A DNA stretch of 64,000 nt, from positions 1 through 64,000 of the forward strand of contig NZ_ATWJ01000010.1 in NCBI RefSeq assembly GCF_000421185.1. The letters are read 5' to 3'. Below the pieces are notes generated by a model. That model worked only from the letters and a program-made list of their open reading frames with translations, had not been told where the DNA came from and did no database searches. Numbering within the stretch: position 1 is the stretch's first letter; each line of letters begins with the position of its first letter. Position numbers and translations under genes: made by a program. The DNA is from Ornithinimicrobium pekingense DSM 21552 (lineage in GTDB: Bacteria; Actinomycetota; Actinomycetes; Actinomycetales; Dermatophilaceae). Positions 47,531-57,223 of the stretch are shown piece by piece.

Positions 47531-48400
47531 GTGACCACCGCCCCGGCGGCGGCACCGCCGCCGGCCACCCCCGGCGGTGTGCTGACCCGCACGCGGGCCG
47601 GTTTCGAGGTGCACCTCGACGTCTTCTCCGGCCCCTTCGAGCTGCTCCTGGGACTCATCGCCAAGCACCGGCTGGATGTCACCGAGATCGCCCTGGCCAG
47701 GGTGACCGACGAGTTCGTCGCCTGGATCCGTGCCGCCCAGGCGGCGCAGGACGACTGGGACCTGTCCGAGGCCAGCGAGTTCGTGCTGATCGCCGCGACC
47801 CTCCTCGACCTCAAGGCCGCCCGGCTGCTGCCGAACGCCCGTGAGGACGACGAGGAGGACCTCGCCCTCATCGAGGCCCGCGACCTGCTCTTCGCCCGCC
47901 TGCTGCAGTACCGCGCCTTCAAGCAGGTCGCCGGCGAGCTGCGCCTGCGGATGGAGGGGGCCGGGCGGATCTTCGCCCGCGACGTGGGCGTGGAGGAGCG
48001 CTTCGCCTCCCTGCTGCCCGAGCTGGTCCTCACCGTCACGCCGGAGCAGCTGGCGATGATGGCCGGCCGGGCGATGATCCCCCGGCCGCCGCCCACCGTG
48101 GGCGTGGGCCACCTGCACGCGCCGCAGGTCTCGGTGCGCGAGCAGGCGTCCCTGGTGGTGCACCGGCTCCGCGAGCGCGGCACCGCCACCTTCCGCGAGC
48201 TCGTGGCCGACGCCGACAGCACGCTGGTCGTCGTCGCCCGCTTCCTGGCGCTGCTGGAGCTCTTCCGCGACACCGTCGTCGCCCTCGACCAGCCCGAGGC
48301 GCTCGGCGAGCTGACCGTGCGCTGGACCGGCCCCGACAGCGGTGACGTGGAGGTCGGCGACGAGTTCGACGAGGATGGGGGCACGACGAGCGATGGGTGA
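47531..48400 (+). CDS. scpA: Segregation and condensation protein A
   Basis: A 289-residue kleisin that bridges SMC heads. The N-terminal FEVHLDVFSGPFELLLGLIAKHRLDV and DLSEASEFVLIAATLLDLKAARLL contact the SMC neck; a mid region carries EARDLLFARLLQYRAFKQVA; the C-terminal winged helix ends in an acidic tail. GTG 47531 is 2 bases after the parA stop. The 3' end overlaps the scpB start by 8 bases. Confidence 0.92.
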   Translation: MTTAPAAAPPPATPGGVLTRTRAGFEVHLDVFSGPFELLLGLIAKHRLDVTEIALARVTDEFVAWIRAAQAAQDDWDLSEASEFVLIAATLLDLKAARLLPNAREDDEEDLALIEARDLLFARLLQYRAFKQVAGELRLRMEGAGRIFARDVGVEERFASLLPELVLTVTPEQLAMMAGRAMIPRPPPTVGVGHLHAPQVSVREQASLVVHRLRERGTATFRELVADADSTLVVVARFLALLELFRDTVVALDQPEALGELTVRWTGPDSGDVEVGDEFDEDGGTTSDG

Positions 48401-49034
48401 GCACGTGGACGACCAGCAGGGTGAGCCGGCGCAGCCGGCGGACGAGGGCGAGCAGGCCGTCGCCCTCGCCCTCGACGACCTCCCGGGAGGCGCCCGCGCG
48501 GCGGTCGAGGCGGTGCTGATGGTGGTCGACGAGCCGGTCACCGAGGAGGCGCTCGCGGCCGCGCTGCAGCTCTCCCCGCAGGACGTCGGAGCGGTCCTGG
48601 ACGAGCTGGCCCAGGAGTACGCCCACGCCGAGCGGGGCTTCACCCTGCGGCGCCTGGGTGGCGGGTGGCGGTTCTACAGCCGCCCCGAGCACGCCCCGGT
48701 CGTGGAGCGGTTCCTCCTGGGCGGTCAGCAGGCCCGCCTCACCCAGGCGGCTCTCGAGACGCTCGCCGTCATCGCCTACCGGCAGCCCATCAGCCGGGCC
48801 CGCATCGGGGCGATCCGCGGCGTCAACGTCGACGGCGTCGTGCGCACGCTGCTCGCCCGTGGCATGGTGACCGAGGTCGGTCAGGACCCCCCGGCCGGGG
48901 CGGTCCTCTACGGCACCACCGACCTCTTCCTCCAACGCATGGGACTGGACTCCCTCGACGACCTGCCGGCGCTCGCCCCCTACCTGCCCTCGGCCGAGGT
49001 GCTGGAGGAGCTCGCCGCGGAAGGACTGGCATGA
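48393..49034 (+). CDS. scpB: Segregation and condensation protein B
   Basis: A 213-residue winged-helix protein that dimerises on ScpA. AVEAVLMVVDEPVTEEALAAAL, FTLRRLGGGWRFYSRPEH, LTQAALETLAVIAYRQPISRARI and RGVNVDGVVRTLLARGMV are the family blocks. ATG 48393 lies in the last codons of scpA. About 30 acidic residues precede the conserved domain. The stop overlaps the next gene. Confidence 0.93.
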   Translation: MGEHVDDQQGEPAQPADEGEQAVALALDDLPGGARAAVEAVLMVVDEPVTEEALAAALQLSPQDVGAVLDELAQEYAHAERGFTLRRLGGGWRFYSRPEHAPVVERFLLGGQQARLTQAALETLAVIAYRQPISRARIGAIRGVNVDGVVRTLLARGMVTEVGQDPPAGAVLYGTTDLFLQRMGLDSLDDLPALAPYLPSAEVLEELAAEGLA

Positions 49035-50032
49035 ACGACGGACGCAGGAACGGCGGATCCGGGCGCGGCGGCGGCACGCCCCGCGGCGGCGGTCAGGGAG
49101 GCCGCGGCGGCGGCTCCCGGGGCGGCGGTCAGGGAGGGCGTGGCGACGCCCCCCGTGGCGGCGGGGCAGGACCGCGTGGCTCCGGGCGACCGACACGTCG
49201 CTCGACCGACGGAGGGACGGCCGGGCCGCGGCGGGCCGGGGCCGCCACGCCGCCTCGCCGGCGTCCGCAGCCGTCGGCGCCGACGCCCGACCTGGACGTG
49301 CACGACCCGGAGGGCGTGCGGCTGCAGAAGCTGCTGGCCGCCGCCGGGTTCGGCAGCCGCCGGGCCTGCGAGAAGCTGATCGAGGACGGCCGGGTCCAGG
49401 TCGACGGGCAGGTCGTGCGCGAGCAGGGGGTGCGCGTCGACCCTGCCCGGCAGGTCGTCCACGTCGACGGTGACCGCGTGGTCGTCGACTCCGACAAGGT
49501 CTACCTGGCCTTCAACAAGCCCGCCGGGGTGGTCTCCACCATGCAGGACGACGAGGGCCGGCCCTGCCTGGCCGACTACGTCGGGCACCTGTCCCAGCGT
49601 CTCTTCCACGTCGGGCGGCTCGACTTCGACACCGAGGGCCTCCTGCTGCTGACCAACGACGGGGAGCTGGCCCACCGTCTGCAGCACCCTGCCTACGGGG
49701 TGCCCAAGACCTACGTCGCCCAGGTGCACGGCGTCGTGGGCCGCGACGTGGGGCGCCGGCTGCGCGACGGCGTCGAGCTCGAGGACGGCCCGGCGAAGGT
49801 CGACTCCTTCAAGCTCGTCGACTCCCTGCCCGGGCACTCTATCGTCGAGGTGGTGCTGCACGAGGGCCGCAAGCACATCGTGCGGCGCATGCTCGACCAG
49901 GTCGGCTTCCCGGTGGAGATGCTCGCCCGCACCCAGGTGGGCCCGGTCCAGCTCGGCGAGCTGCGCCCCGGCCGTTACCGGGCGCTCGCGGCCGAGGAGG
50001 TCGCCCAGCTCTACCGGGCCGCCGGTCTCTGA
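49031..50032 (+). CDS. rluB: Pseudouridine synthase (RluB/RsuA family)
   Basis: A 333-residue rRNA pseudouridine synthase. Residues about 1-85 are a disordered Gly/Arg-rich tail resembling RGG RNA-binding tails. Then an S4 domain (VRLQKLLAAAGFGSRRACEK) and the catalytic domain with the Asp in HVGRLDFDTEGLLLLTNDG (about residue 200), VPKTYVAQVHG and HEGRKHIVRRMLDQVGFPV. Likely target is 23S rRNA. ATG 49031 overlaps scpB by 4 bases. RluB fits better than RsuA from the gene order. Confidence 0.9.
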   Translation: MNDGRRNGGSGRGGGTPRGGGQGGRGGGSRGGGQGGRGDAPRGGGAGPRGSGRPTRRSTDGGTAGPRRAGAATPPRRRPQPSAPTPDLDVHDPEGVRLQKLLAAAGFGSRRACEKLIEDGRVQVDGQVVREQGVRVDPARQVVHVDGDRVVVDSDKVYLAFNKPAGVVSTMQDDEGRPCLADYVGHLSQRLFHVGRLDFDTEGLLLLTNDGELAHRLQHPAYGVPKTYVAQVHGVVGRDVGRRLRDGVELEDGPAKVDSFKLVDSLPGHSIVEVVLHEGRKHIVRRMLDQVGFPVEMLARTQVGPVQLGELRPGRYRALAAEEVAQLYRAAGL

Positions 50033-50071
50033 CCGGCCCCTGGGGCGTCCGGCGTGCCGCAGGTATGCCGT

Positions 50072-50077
50072 TAGGCT
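50072..50077 (+). promoter_or_regulatory. -10 element, leaderless cmk
   Basis: TAGGCT starts 12 nt before GTG 50084, with no ribosome site, although cmk belongs to the scp/rlu gene order; it gives cmk its own promoter. Confidence 0.6.
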
Positions 50078-50083
50078 GGGTGG

Positions 50084-50821
50084 GTGCCTGCCTCCCCGAT
50101 CACCATCGCCATCGACGGTCCCAGCGGCTCGGGCAAGTCGTCGGTCTCCAAGGCGGTCGCACGGACCCTTGGCCTGGCCTACCTCGACACGGGCGCGATG
50201 TACCGCGCGCTCGCCTGGTGGTGCCTGGAGCGTGGGACGGACCTGACCGACCAGGCCGCGGTCGCCCAGGCGGCCCGTGACCTGCCGCTGCACGTCGGCA
50301 CCGACCCGGACGCCGCCGACGTCCGCGTCGACGGCACCGACGTCACCGAGGCCATCCGCCAGACCCGCATCTCCAGCCAGGTGTCCGCCGTCGCCACCAA
50401 CCTGGACGTGCGCGCCGAGCTGCGCCGTCGTCAGCGCGAGCTGATCGACTCCCTCCGTGCCGAGCGCGGGGGCGTCGTGGTCGAGGGGCGCGACATCACC
50501 ACGGTCGTCGCACCTGACGCCGACCACCGCATCCTCGTCACCGCCTCCGAGCAGGCCCGGCTCGCGCGCCGCGCCGCCGAGCTGCACGGGGGCACCGCCG
50601 AGGAGCACCTGGCCGCCACCCACGACCAGATCGTGCGGCGCGACCGGGACGACGCCACCGTGAGCGCCTTCTTCGAGCCCGCCGACGGCGTGACCGGCCT
50701 GGACACCTCCGACCTGACCTTCGAGCAGTCGGTGCAGGCCGTCCTCGACCTCGTGACCGGTCGACTGGCGCCGCAGCCGGCACCGCAACCCCATACCCCC
50801 GACCTCCAGGAGCACCGATGA
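50084..50821 (+). CDS. cmk: Cytidylate kinase
   Basis: A 245-residue P-loop kinase phosphorylating CMP and d[23 protein letters not shown] carries Walker A (about residues 12-19); [35 protein letters not shown] and [16 protein letters not shown] are the nucleotide-binding segments. GTG 50084 start, leaderless type. The stop overlaps the next gene by 4 bases (ATGA). Confidence 0.95.
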   Translation: MPASPITIAIDGPSGSGKSSVSKAVARTLGLAYLDTGAMYRALAWWCLERGTDLTDQAAVAQAARDLPLHVGTDPDAADVRVDGTDVTEAIRQTRISSQVSAVATNLDVRAELRRRQRELIDSLRAERGGVVVEGRDITTVVAPDADHRILVTASEQARLARRAAELHGGTAEEHLAATHDQIVRRDRDDATVSAFFEPADGVTGLDTSDLTFEQSVQAVLDLVTGRLAPQPAPQPHTPDLQEHR

Positions 50822-51693
50822 GCCTGCCCGACGCACCCGCCAGCAGCGACAAGATCGCCGCCTACGCCCACCCCGAGCGGCTGGTCACCACCGAGTGGCT
50901 CGCCGAGCACCTCGGCGACGACGGTCTGGCCGTCCTGGAGTCCGACGAGGACGTGCTGCTCTACGACACCGGTCACATCCCGGGGGCCCTCAAGCTGGAC
51001 TGGCACACAGACCTCAACGACCCATTGACGAGGGACTACGTCGACGGCGAGCGGTTCGCCCAGGTGATGGGCGAGCGCGGCATCGCCCGCGACACGACGG
51101 TGGTGATCTACGGCGACAAGTCCAACTGGTGGGCCGCCTACGCCCTGTGGGTCATGACGCTCTTCGGGCACGAGGACGTGCGCCTGCTCGACGGCGGCCG
51201 CGCCGCGTGGATCGCCGAGGGCCGCGAGCTGACCACCGAGGTGCCGGCCGTGGAGCCGGCGACCTACCCCGTCGTGGACCGCGACGACACGCAGGTCCGC
51301 GCCTTCAAGGACGACGTGCTGCAGCACCTCGGCCGCCCCATGGTCGACGTGCGGTCCCCCGGGGAGTTCTCCGGGGAGCTGCTGCACATGCCCGACTACC
51401 CCCAGGAGGGGGCCATGCGCGGCGGCCACGTCCCGGGGGCGCGGTCCGTGCCCTGGGCCCGGGCGGCCAACGAGGACGGCACCTTCAAATCCCGCGAGGA
51501 GCTGGAGGCCATCTACCTGCAGGAGCAGGGCCTGGACCCCTCCGACGACGTCGTGGCCTACTGCCGCATCGGTGAGCGCTCGAGCCACACCTGGTTCGTC
51601 CTGACCCACCTGCTCGGCTTCGACAAGGTCCGCAACTACGACGGCAGCTGGACCGAGTGGGGCAACTCCGTCGGCGTGCCGGTGGAGCGCTGA
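50818..51693 (+). CDS. Thiosulfate sulfurtransferase (two-domain rhodanese)
   Basis: A 291-residue rhodanese with two domains; the second carries the active-site Cys in [17 protein letters not shown] (about residue 243). The CRxGxR/S loop is typical of thiosulfate sulfurtransferases of the mycobacterial CysA/SseA group. The first domain ([20 protein letters not shown]) lacks a catalytic Cys. It is paired with a SufE-like gene 2 bases downstream, which points to sulfur transfer. ATG 50818 overlaps cmk. Confidence 0.9.
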   Translation: MSLPDAPASSDKIAAYAHPERLVTTEWLAEHLGDDGLAVLESDEDVLLYDTGHIPGALKLDWHTDLNDPLTRDYVDGERFAQVMGERGIARDTTVVIYGDKSNWWAAYALWVMTLFGHEDVRLLDGGRAAWIAEGRELTTEVPAVEPATYPVVDRDDTQVRAFKDDVLQHLGRPMVDVRSPGEFSGELLHMPDYPQEGAMRGGHVPGARSVPWARAANEDGTFKSREELEAIYLQEQGLDPSDDVVAYCRIGERSSHTWFVLTHLLGFDKVRNYDGSWTEWGNSVGVPVER

Positions 51694-51695
51694 GG

Positions 51696-52184
51696 ATGAC
51701 GGAGCAGGACACGACCGACGCGCGCGCCGCCCTGCCGGCCGCCATGGCCGACCTGGCCGAGGACTTCCACGCGGTCAGCCAGAAGGACCGCCTGCAGCTG
51801 CTGCTGGAGCTGAGCAACGAGCTGCCCGGGCTGCCCGAGCGCTACGCGGGCCGCCTCGACCAGATGGAGCGCGTCGACGAGTGCCAGTCGCCGCTGTTCC
51901 TGGCCGTGGAGGTCGCCGACGACCCCGCGCGGACGGTGTCGCTCTTCTTCGACGCGCCGGCGGAGGCGCCCACGACCCGCGGGTTCGCCGGGATCCTGCA
52001 CGAGGGGCTCGACGGGCTGCCCGCGGACGAGGTGCTCGCCGTCCCCGACGACGCGCCCTACCGCTTCGGGCTGGCCGAGGCCGTCTCGCCGCTGCGCATG
52101 CGAGGCATGGTCGGGATGCTCGGACGGATCAAGCGACAGGTCCGCCTGCGCCGCGAGGCGCTGGGCGCCGGTGGTCAGGCATGA
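51696..52184 (+). CDS. SufE family protein
   Basis: A 162-residue SufE-like sulfur acceptor. [21 protein letters not shown] and [17 protein letters not shown] hold the family core; the Cys in DECQSPL (about residue 66) is the expected persulfide acceptor. [17 protein letters not shown] ends the fold. Pairing with the rhodanese is common in actinobacteria. GAGG precedes ATG 51696; the stop overlaps der. Confidence 0.9.
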   Translation: MTEQDTTDARAALPAAMADLAEDFHAVSQKDRLQLLLELSNELPGLPERYAGRLDQMERVDECQSPLFLAVEVADDPARTVSLFFDAPAEAPTTRGFAGILHEGLDGLPADEVLAVPDDAPYRFGLAEAVSPLRMRGMVGMLGRIKRQVRLRREALGAGGQA

Positions 52185-53701
52185 GCGAGCCGCACGAGGA
52201 CGCCGTCGAGGTCGAGTGGACCGGCGGGCTGGACCCCGATGCCGATGTGGCCCCCACCGAGGAGGACCTGCAGCTCGAGCGCGCCCTGCGCGCCGGTCTG
52301 GACGACTTCGAGCTCTCCGACGACGACCGCACGCTGGTCGAGACCGGCGAGCTGCCCCCGGGCGAGCAGGACGAGGCCGAGCTGCGGCCGGTCGTGGCCA
52401 TCGTCGGACGGCCCAACGTCGGCAAGTCCAGCCTGGTCAACCGCATCCTCGGCCGGCGCGAGGCCGTCGTCGAGGACGTCCCCGGCGTGACCCGTGACCG
52501 GGTCGCCTACGACGCGGACTGGTCCGGCCGGCGGTTCACGCTCGTCGACACCGGGGGCTGGGAGGTCGACGCCACCGGCATCCACCTGCGGGTGGCCGAG
52601 CAGGCCGAGGTCGCCGTCGAGCTGGCCGACGCCGTGATGTTCGTGGTCGACGCCACCGTCGGCGCGACGGACACCGACGAGCAGGTCGTGCGGCTGCTGC
52701 GCCGCTCCGGCAAGCCGGTCGTCCTCGTCGCCAACAAGGTCGACGACCAGCGCTTCGAGGCCGACGCGGCAATGCTGTGGTCCCTCGGCCTCGGCCAGCC
52801 GTGGCCGGTCTCGGCCCTGCACGGCCGGGGCACCGGTGACGCGCTCGACGCCCTGCTCGACGTGCTGCCCGACACGACCTCGGTCCCAGGGGCCTACCCC
52901 CGCGGCGGCCCCCGGCGCGTGGCCCTGCTGGGGCGCCCCAACGTCGGCAAGTCCTCGCTGCTCAACCGGCTGGCGGGGGAGGAGCGCGTCGTCGTCGACT
53001 CCGTCGCCGGCACCACCCGCGACCCCGTCGACGAGCTGGTCGAGCTCGGTGGCAAGGTATGGCGCTTCGTCGACACCGCGGGCATCCGCCGCCGGGTGCA
53101 CCAGACCCGCGGCGCGGACTTCTACGCCTCCCTGCGCACCCAGACCGCCCTGGAGAAGGCCGAGGTGGCGGTCGTGCTGGTCGACGTCTCGGAGCCGCTG
53201 ACCGAGCAGGACGTACGCGTGGTCCAGCAGGTCGTCGACTCGGGACGGGCGCTCGTGCTGGCCTTCAACAAGTGGGACACCCTCGACGAGGAAAGGCGCT
53301 ACTACCTGGAGCGGGAGATCGAGCGCGACCTCGTCCAGATGCAGTGGGCGCCCCGGGTCAACATCTCGGCCTCCACGGGGCGCAACGTCGCCAAGATGGT
53401 CCCCGCCCTGGAGACGGCGCTCGCCTCGTGGGACCGACGGATCCCCACCTCCCGGCTCAACGCCTTCTTCGGCGAGGTCGTCGCCGCGCACCCCCATCCG
53501 GTGCGCAGCGGCAAGCAGCCGAGGATCCTCTTCGCCACCCAGGCGGACACCCGCCCGCCGAAGTTCGTCGTCTTCGCCTCCGGCTTCATCGAGGCCGGCT
53601 ACCGACGCTTCCTGGAGCGCCGTCTGCGGGAGCAGTTCGGCTTCGAGGGCACCCCGATCGAGATCTCGGTGCGGGTGCGCGAGAAGCGTTCGCGGCGCTG
53701 A
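52181..53701 (+). CDS. der: Ribosome biogenesis GTPase Der
   Basis: A 506-residue protein with two GTPase domains and a KH-like end, essential for 50S assembly. G1 loops [14 protein letters not shown] (about residue 71) and [15 protein letters not shown] (about 248), DxxG in LVDTGGWEV and FVDTAGI, NKxD in ANKVDD and NKWDTL. The first 60 residues are an acidic tail. ATG 52181 overlaps the sufE stop. Last gene before the tRNA. Confidence 0.96.
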   Translation: MSEPHEDAVEVEWTGGLDPDADVAPTEEDLQLERALRAGLDDFELSDDDRTLVETGELPPGEQDEAELRPVVAIVGRPNVGKSSLVNRILGRREAVVEDVPGVTRDRVAYDADWSGRRFTLVDTGGWEVDATGIHLRVAEQAEVAVELADAVMFVVDATVGATDTDEQVVRLLRRSGKPVVLVANKVDDQRFEADAAMLWSLGLGQPWPVSALHGRGTGDALDALLDVLPDTTSVPGAYPRGGPRRVALLGRPNVGKSSLLNRLAGEERVVVDSVAGTTRDPVDELVELGGKVWRFVDTAGIRRRVHQTRGADFYASLRTQTALEKAEVAVVLVDVSEPLTEQDVRVVQQVVDSGRALVLAFNKWDTLDEERRYYLEREIERDLVQMQWAPRVNISASTGRNVAKMVPALETALASWDRRIPTSRLNAFFGEVVAAHPHPVRSGKQPRILFATQADTRPPKFVVFASGFIEAGYRRFLERRLREQFGFEGTPIEISVRVREKRSRR

Positions 53702-53796
53702 GCACCGGCCCCGTGGCGCCCCCGGCGCTCAGGGGCGGACGGCGATTCGGTGCAGGGGTCACCATGCGTTAAGGTGATCCTCGCCCTTAGGGGCCT

Positions 53797-53870
<74 letters not shown>

Positions 53871-53885
53871 CCGAGAAGGTTGCAG

Positions 53886-53923
53886 ACGAAGGCCCTGCCG
53901 GAGAGATCCGGCAGGGCCTTCGT
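53886..53923. terminator. Strong symmetric hairpin after the tRNA
   Basis: ACGAAGGCCCTGCCGG and CCGGCAGGGCCTTCGT form a perfect 16-bp stem with the loop AGAGAT. The right arm ends on the first base of the stop codon of the convergent gene (53923), so it can terminate both the tRNA and the minus-strand gene. Confidence 0.85.
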
Positions 53924-54405
53924 CATCCCCGGTCGGCGGCCGCCCGCGCCGCGGCCACGTCGATCTTGGACTGGGTGAGCATCGCCTCGAACGCCCGGGC
54001 GGCCCGGGCCGGGTCCGGGTCGGTGGTGAGCCGGTCGAGCTCGGCGGGGTAGACCTGCCAGGACAGGCCGAAGCGGTCCTTGAGCCAGCCGCACGGGCCG
54101 GGCTCCCCACCGCCGGCCAGCAGCGCGTCCCAGAGGCGGTCGGTCTCGGCCTGGTCCTCCGTGCGGACGACGAGCGAGACCGCCTCGGTGAAGGTGAACT
54201 GCGGCCCGCCGTTCAGGGCGGTGAAAGGGCGGCCGTCCAGCTCGAACTCGACGGTCATCGTCGACCCCACCGCCTTGTCGCCCGGCGGCTGGGCGGGGTA
54301 GCGGTTGACCGAGACGACGCGCGAGCCCGGGAACACCGAGGTGTAGAAGCGGGCGGCCTCCTCCGCCTGGTCGTCGAACCACAGGCAGGTCGCGAGCGTG
54401 GTCAT
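53923..54405 (-). CDS. VOC family protein (PhnB-like)
   Basis: A 160-residue protein of the vicinal oxygen chelate fold, PhnB/3-demethylubiquinone-like subgroup: TCLWFDDQAEEAARFYTSVF, NRYPAQPPGDKAVGSTMTVEFELDG, FTALNGGPQFTFTEAVSLVV and GWLKDRFGLSWQVYP (segments trimmed). Such proteins may bind a metal, but catalytic function is mostly unknown. GAGAGGAG lies upstream of ATG 54405. Its stop touches the terminator hairpin. Confidence 0.85.
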   Translation of the reverse strand: MTTLATCLWFDDQAEEAARFYTSVFPGSRVVSVNRYPAQPPGDKAVGSTMTVEFELDGRPFTALNGGPQFTFTEAVSLVVRTEDQAETDRLWDALLAGGGEPGPCGWLKDRFGLSWQVYPAELDRLTTDPDPARAARAFEAMLTQSKIDVAAARAAADRG

Positions 54406-54491
54406 GGGTGCTCCTCTCGTCGGCCCCCGGGCGGGGGTGTGATGGTGGTTGGACCGTGAGCGGCGCCGGAAGTGATCGACGCCCCGGCAAC

Positions 54492-54497
54492 TACACT
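54492..54497 (+). promoter_or_regulatory. -10 element, leaderless phosphatidyltransferase gene
   Basis: TACACT starts 12 nt before ATG 54504; same geometry and same hexamer as in front of hisS. Confidence 0.6.
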
Positions 54498-54503
54498 GCG
54501 GCT

Positions 54504-55136
54504 ATGACCACGGGTACGGGGGAGGCTCCGCAGACCCGGCGGGACGGCCCTGTCCCGCCGGTGAGCGGACGTGTGCTCACCCTGCCCAACGTGCTGAGCA
54601 TCGTGCGCCTGATCGGCGTGCCGGTCTACCTGTGGTTGCTCGTCGAGGGCGAGCTGGCCTGGGCGGGCCTGCTGCTGGTCGTCTCGGGGTTCACCGACTA
54701 CCTCGACGGCAAGATCGCCCGCCGCTACGGCCTGGTCACGCGCCTGGGCCAGCTGCTCGACCCCATCGCCGACCGGCTCTACATCGCGACCACGCTGCTG
54801 AGCCTGGCGTGGTTCGACGTCATCCCCTGGTGGCTGGTGGTCGTCCTGGTCGCCCGAGACGCTCTGATCCTGGCCATGTACCCCGTCGTGCGCGCCTACC
54901 GGCTGCCCATCCCGCCGGTGCACTTCACCGGCAAGGCCGCGACCTTCAACCTGCTGGCCGCCTTCCCCATGCTGCTCTTCGGCCACGTGGAGGGCTGGTG
55001 GCAGACGGCCGCCCTGGCGACCGGCTGGGCCCTGGCGTGGTGGGGCACGGTGCTGTACTGGGTCACCGGGTTCGTCTACCTCTGGCAGGTGCGCGCCATG
55101 GTCGGGCAGCGTCGCGCGCAGAGGAGCCGGGTATGA
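54504..55136 (+). CDS. CDP-alcohol phosphatidyltransferase (cardiolipin synthase-like)
   Basis: A 210-residue membrane enzyme. After a 25-residue tail come LTLPNVLSIVRLIGVPVYLW and the signature DYLDGKIARRYGLVTRLGQL then LDPIADRLYI (D-x2-D-G-x2-A-R-x8-G-x3-D-x3-D). This clade in actinobacteria, sitting before DUF881 genes, is usually assigned as cardiolipin or phosphatidylglycerophosphate synthase; the exact alcohol acceptor cannot be read here. The stop overlaps the next start (ATGA). Confidence 0.85.
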   Translation: MTTGTGEAPQTRRDGPVPPVSGRVLTLPNVLSIVRLIGVPVYLWLLVEGELAWAGLLLVVSGFTDYLDGKIARRYGLVTRLGQLLDPIADRLYIATTLLSLAWFDVIPWWLVVVLVARDALILAMYPVVRAYRLPIPPVHFTGKAATFNLLAAFPMLLFGHVEGWWQTAALATGWALAWWGTVLYWVTGFVYLWQVRAMVGQRRAQRSRV

Positions 55137-56014
55137 GGTTGCCCCGCGCCGGGGTCGCCGAGCGCAACCCCGACCCGGCGGCGTCGATGGCGCTGCTGGA
55201 GCAGGTGCTGGACCCGCCCGTGGGGCCGGGCTACCAGTCTGCCGCGGCCGCGCGCGAGGAGGAGGGCCTGCCGCCGTCCTCCGGCTACTCCACGGCGTTG
55301 ATGTTCGTCACCTCGCTGGTGCTGGGCACGCTGGTCACGGTCTCGGCGGTGACGCTGCGGGCCCCCGACCCGGTCGCGGCGGAGACCCGGGCCCAGCTCA
55401 TCAGCCGCATCGAGGCCGCCCAGCAGGCCGGCGACGAGACCAGCGAGCGGGTCGACGAGCTGCGCGCGCAGATCCTGGAGCTGGAGCAGGCCCAGGTGCG
55501 CAGCGCCCAGGGACCCGCCGCCGAGGGCGGTATCGCCGCGGCCAGCCTCCAGGTCGGCGCCCAGGCGGTGCGCGGCCCCGGGGTGGTCGTCGTCCTCCAG
55601 GACGCACTGCCTGGCGACTCCGGCAGCCCGGGCGAGCCGCAGAACCCCGAGCGGGTCAACGCGCGCGACATCCAGCTCGTGGTCAACGGGCTGTGGAGCG
55701 CCGGTGCGGAGGCGGTGTCGGTGAACGAGCACCGGCTGACCAGCACCTCGGCCATCCGCTTCGCGGGCGAGGCGATCATCGTCGACTTCCGCGGCCTGGC
55801 ACCGCCCTACGAGATCAGGGCCATCGGGGACCCCGAGCGCCTGGCTCAGGAGACCTCCACGGGGATGACCGGTGCCTACCTGGCCGAGGTGCGCAACCAG
55901 CTCGGCATCCGCGCCGAGGTGACGACGCAGGAGGAGATCACGATCGGTCCCGCAGAACGTCTGACGACCCGGGTCGGGCGCGTCCCCGACGAGGCGACGG
56001 GGCAGGACCGATGA
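55133..56014 (+). CDS. DUF881 family protein
   Basis: A 293-residue single-span membrane protein. An N-terminal cytosolic tail of about 60 residues is followed by a membrane segment (LMFVTSLVLGTLVTVSAV), a coiled coil (about residues 85-125) and the extracytoplasmic DUF881 domain (VRGPGVVVVLQDA, NARDIQLVVNGLWSAGAEAVSVN, PPYEIRAIGDPERL). Function unknown; the order DUF881-SBP-DUF881 next to gcvH is conserved in actinobacteria. Start and stop overlap the neighbours by 4 bases. Confidence 0.9.
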   Translation: MRLPRAGVAERNPDPAASMALLEQVLDPPVGPGYQSAAAAREEEGLPPSSGYSTALMFVTSLVLGTLVTVSAVTLRAPDPVAAETRAQLISRIEAAQQAGDETSERVDELRAQILELEQAQVRSAQGPAAEGGIAAASLQVGAQAVRGPGVVVVLQDALPGDSGSPGEPQNPERVNARDIQLVVNGLWSAGAEAVSVNEHRLTSTSAIRFAGEAIIVDFRGLAPPYEIRAIGDPERLAQETSTGMTGAYLAEVRNQLGIRAEVTTQEEITIGPAERLTTRVGRVPDEATGQDR

Positions 56015-56343
56015 TCCCGGTCCTGGGCCTGCTCCTGGGCGTGGCCGTCGGGCTCCTGGTGAGCCCGGAGGTGCCGCTGTGGCTGCAGCCCTACCTGCCG
56101 ATCGCGGTCATCGCCGCGCTCGACGCCGTCTTCGGGGCGACCCGCGCGGCGCTGGAGGGCATCTTCAACGACCGCGTGTTCGTCATCTCCTTCCTGTCCA
56201 ACGTCGTCGTGGCCGCGCTCATCGTCTTCCTCGGCAACCAGCTCGGGGTGGGGGCCCAGCTGTCCACCGGGGTCGTGGTGGTGCTGGGGCTGCGCATCTT
56301 CTCCAACGTCGCGGCCATCCGACGGCACCTGCTGGGAGCCTGA
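56011..56343 (+). CDS. sbp: Small basic protein SBP (DUF1290)
   Basis: A 110-residue membrane protein with three or four hydrophobic segments. PYLPIAVIAALDAVFGATRA and FVISFLSNVVVAALIVFLG are typical of the SBP family, known by conservation between two DUF881 genes and at the division gene cluster of some Gram-positives; role unknown. ATG 56011 and the stop overlap both neighbours. Confidence 0.9.
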   Translation: MIPVLGLLLGVAVGLLVSPEVPLWLQPYLPIAVIAALDAVFGATRAALEGIFNDRVFVISFLSNVVVAALIVFLGNQLGVGAQLSTGVVVVLGLRIFSNVAAIRRHLLGA

Positions 56344-57143
56344 TGACCACGCAGGACGCACCCGGACGCCAGGGGAGGACGGCGCGCCGTCCGCACGGCC
56401 CCGGGCCGACGACGGCCCAGGCCCGCCGGCGGTTCAAGGACCTGCTCGCCGGGGCCCGTCCCAACCGCGGTCAGGCGGTCGCCGCCGTGCTCCTGGCCCT
56501 CCTGGGCGTGGCCCTCGTCGCGCAGGTGCGCAGCACCGAGGAGGCGGGCCTGAGCCAGCTGCGGCAGTCCGAGCTCGTGGCGCTTCTCGACAACGTCTCC
56601 GGGCGGGTGGACGCGCTCCAGCAGGAGGTGGTCCAGCTGGAGGCCGACCGCCTCCGCCTGCAGGGCGAGCAGGGCGGCGAGGCCGCGGCCGTGGCCGCGC
56701 AGGAGCGCCTGGAGTCCTACGCGATCCTGGCCGGCACCGTCCCGGTGGAGGGGCCAGGGATCACCGTCTACGTCAACGACCCGGAGGGCGGGGTGACCCA
56801 GACCATGCTGCTGGACGCCATCCAGGAGCTGCGCGACGCGGGCGCCGAGGCGATCCAGGTCGGTCCGCACCGGGTCGTCGCCTCCACCTACGTGGGCACC
56901 GACGCCGAGGGCCAGGTGACTCTCGACGGGTCCCCGCTGCTGCCGCCCTACCGGATCGTGGCCATCGGTGACTCCCACACCCTCGCGGGCGCCATGGCGA
57001 TCCCCGGGGGGTTCTCCGACAGCCTGCGCGGGGCCGGCGCCACGGTCGAGGTCGTCGAGACGGACTCCCTGCTCATCGACGCGTTGCGCACCGTCGAAGA
57101 GCCCCGTTACGCTCAGCCCGTCCCGTCAGACCCCGAGCCGTGA
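56343..57143 (+). CDS. DUF881 family protein (second copy)
   Basis: A 266-residue paralogue of the upstream DUF881 protein: basic cytosolic tail, one membrane span (AVAAVLLALLGVALVAQV, about residues 47-64), coiled coil (about 80-115) and DUF881 domain with VEGPGITVYVNDP, TMLLDAIQELRDAGAEAIQV and PPYRIVAIGD. The shorter loop and tail separate it from the first copy. Overlaps sbp by one base (TGATG). Confidence 0.9.
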   Translation: MTTQDAPGRQGRTARRPHGPGPTTAQARRRFKDLLAGARPNRGQAVAAVLLALLGVALVAQVRSTEEAGLSQLRQSELVALLDNVSGRVDALQQEVVQLEADRLRLQGEQGGEAAAVAAQERLESYAILAGTVPVEGPGITVYVNDPEGGVTQTMLLDAIQELRDAGAEAIQVGPHRVVASTYVGTDAEGQVTLDGSPLLPPYRIVAIGDSHTLAGAMAIPGGFSDSLRGAGATVEVVETDSLLIDALRTVEEPRYAQPVPSDPEP

Positions 57144-57223
57144 GGCTGCCCGGGTCGTAGGGTGGCCCCACCGACCTGGGCGCTCGCCAGAGGCGCCCGC
57201 CCGTCCTGTCACCGAGGAGAGCG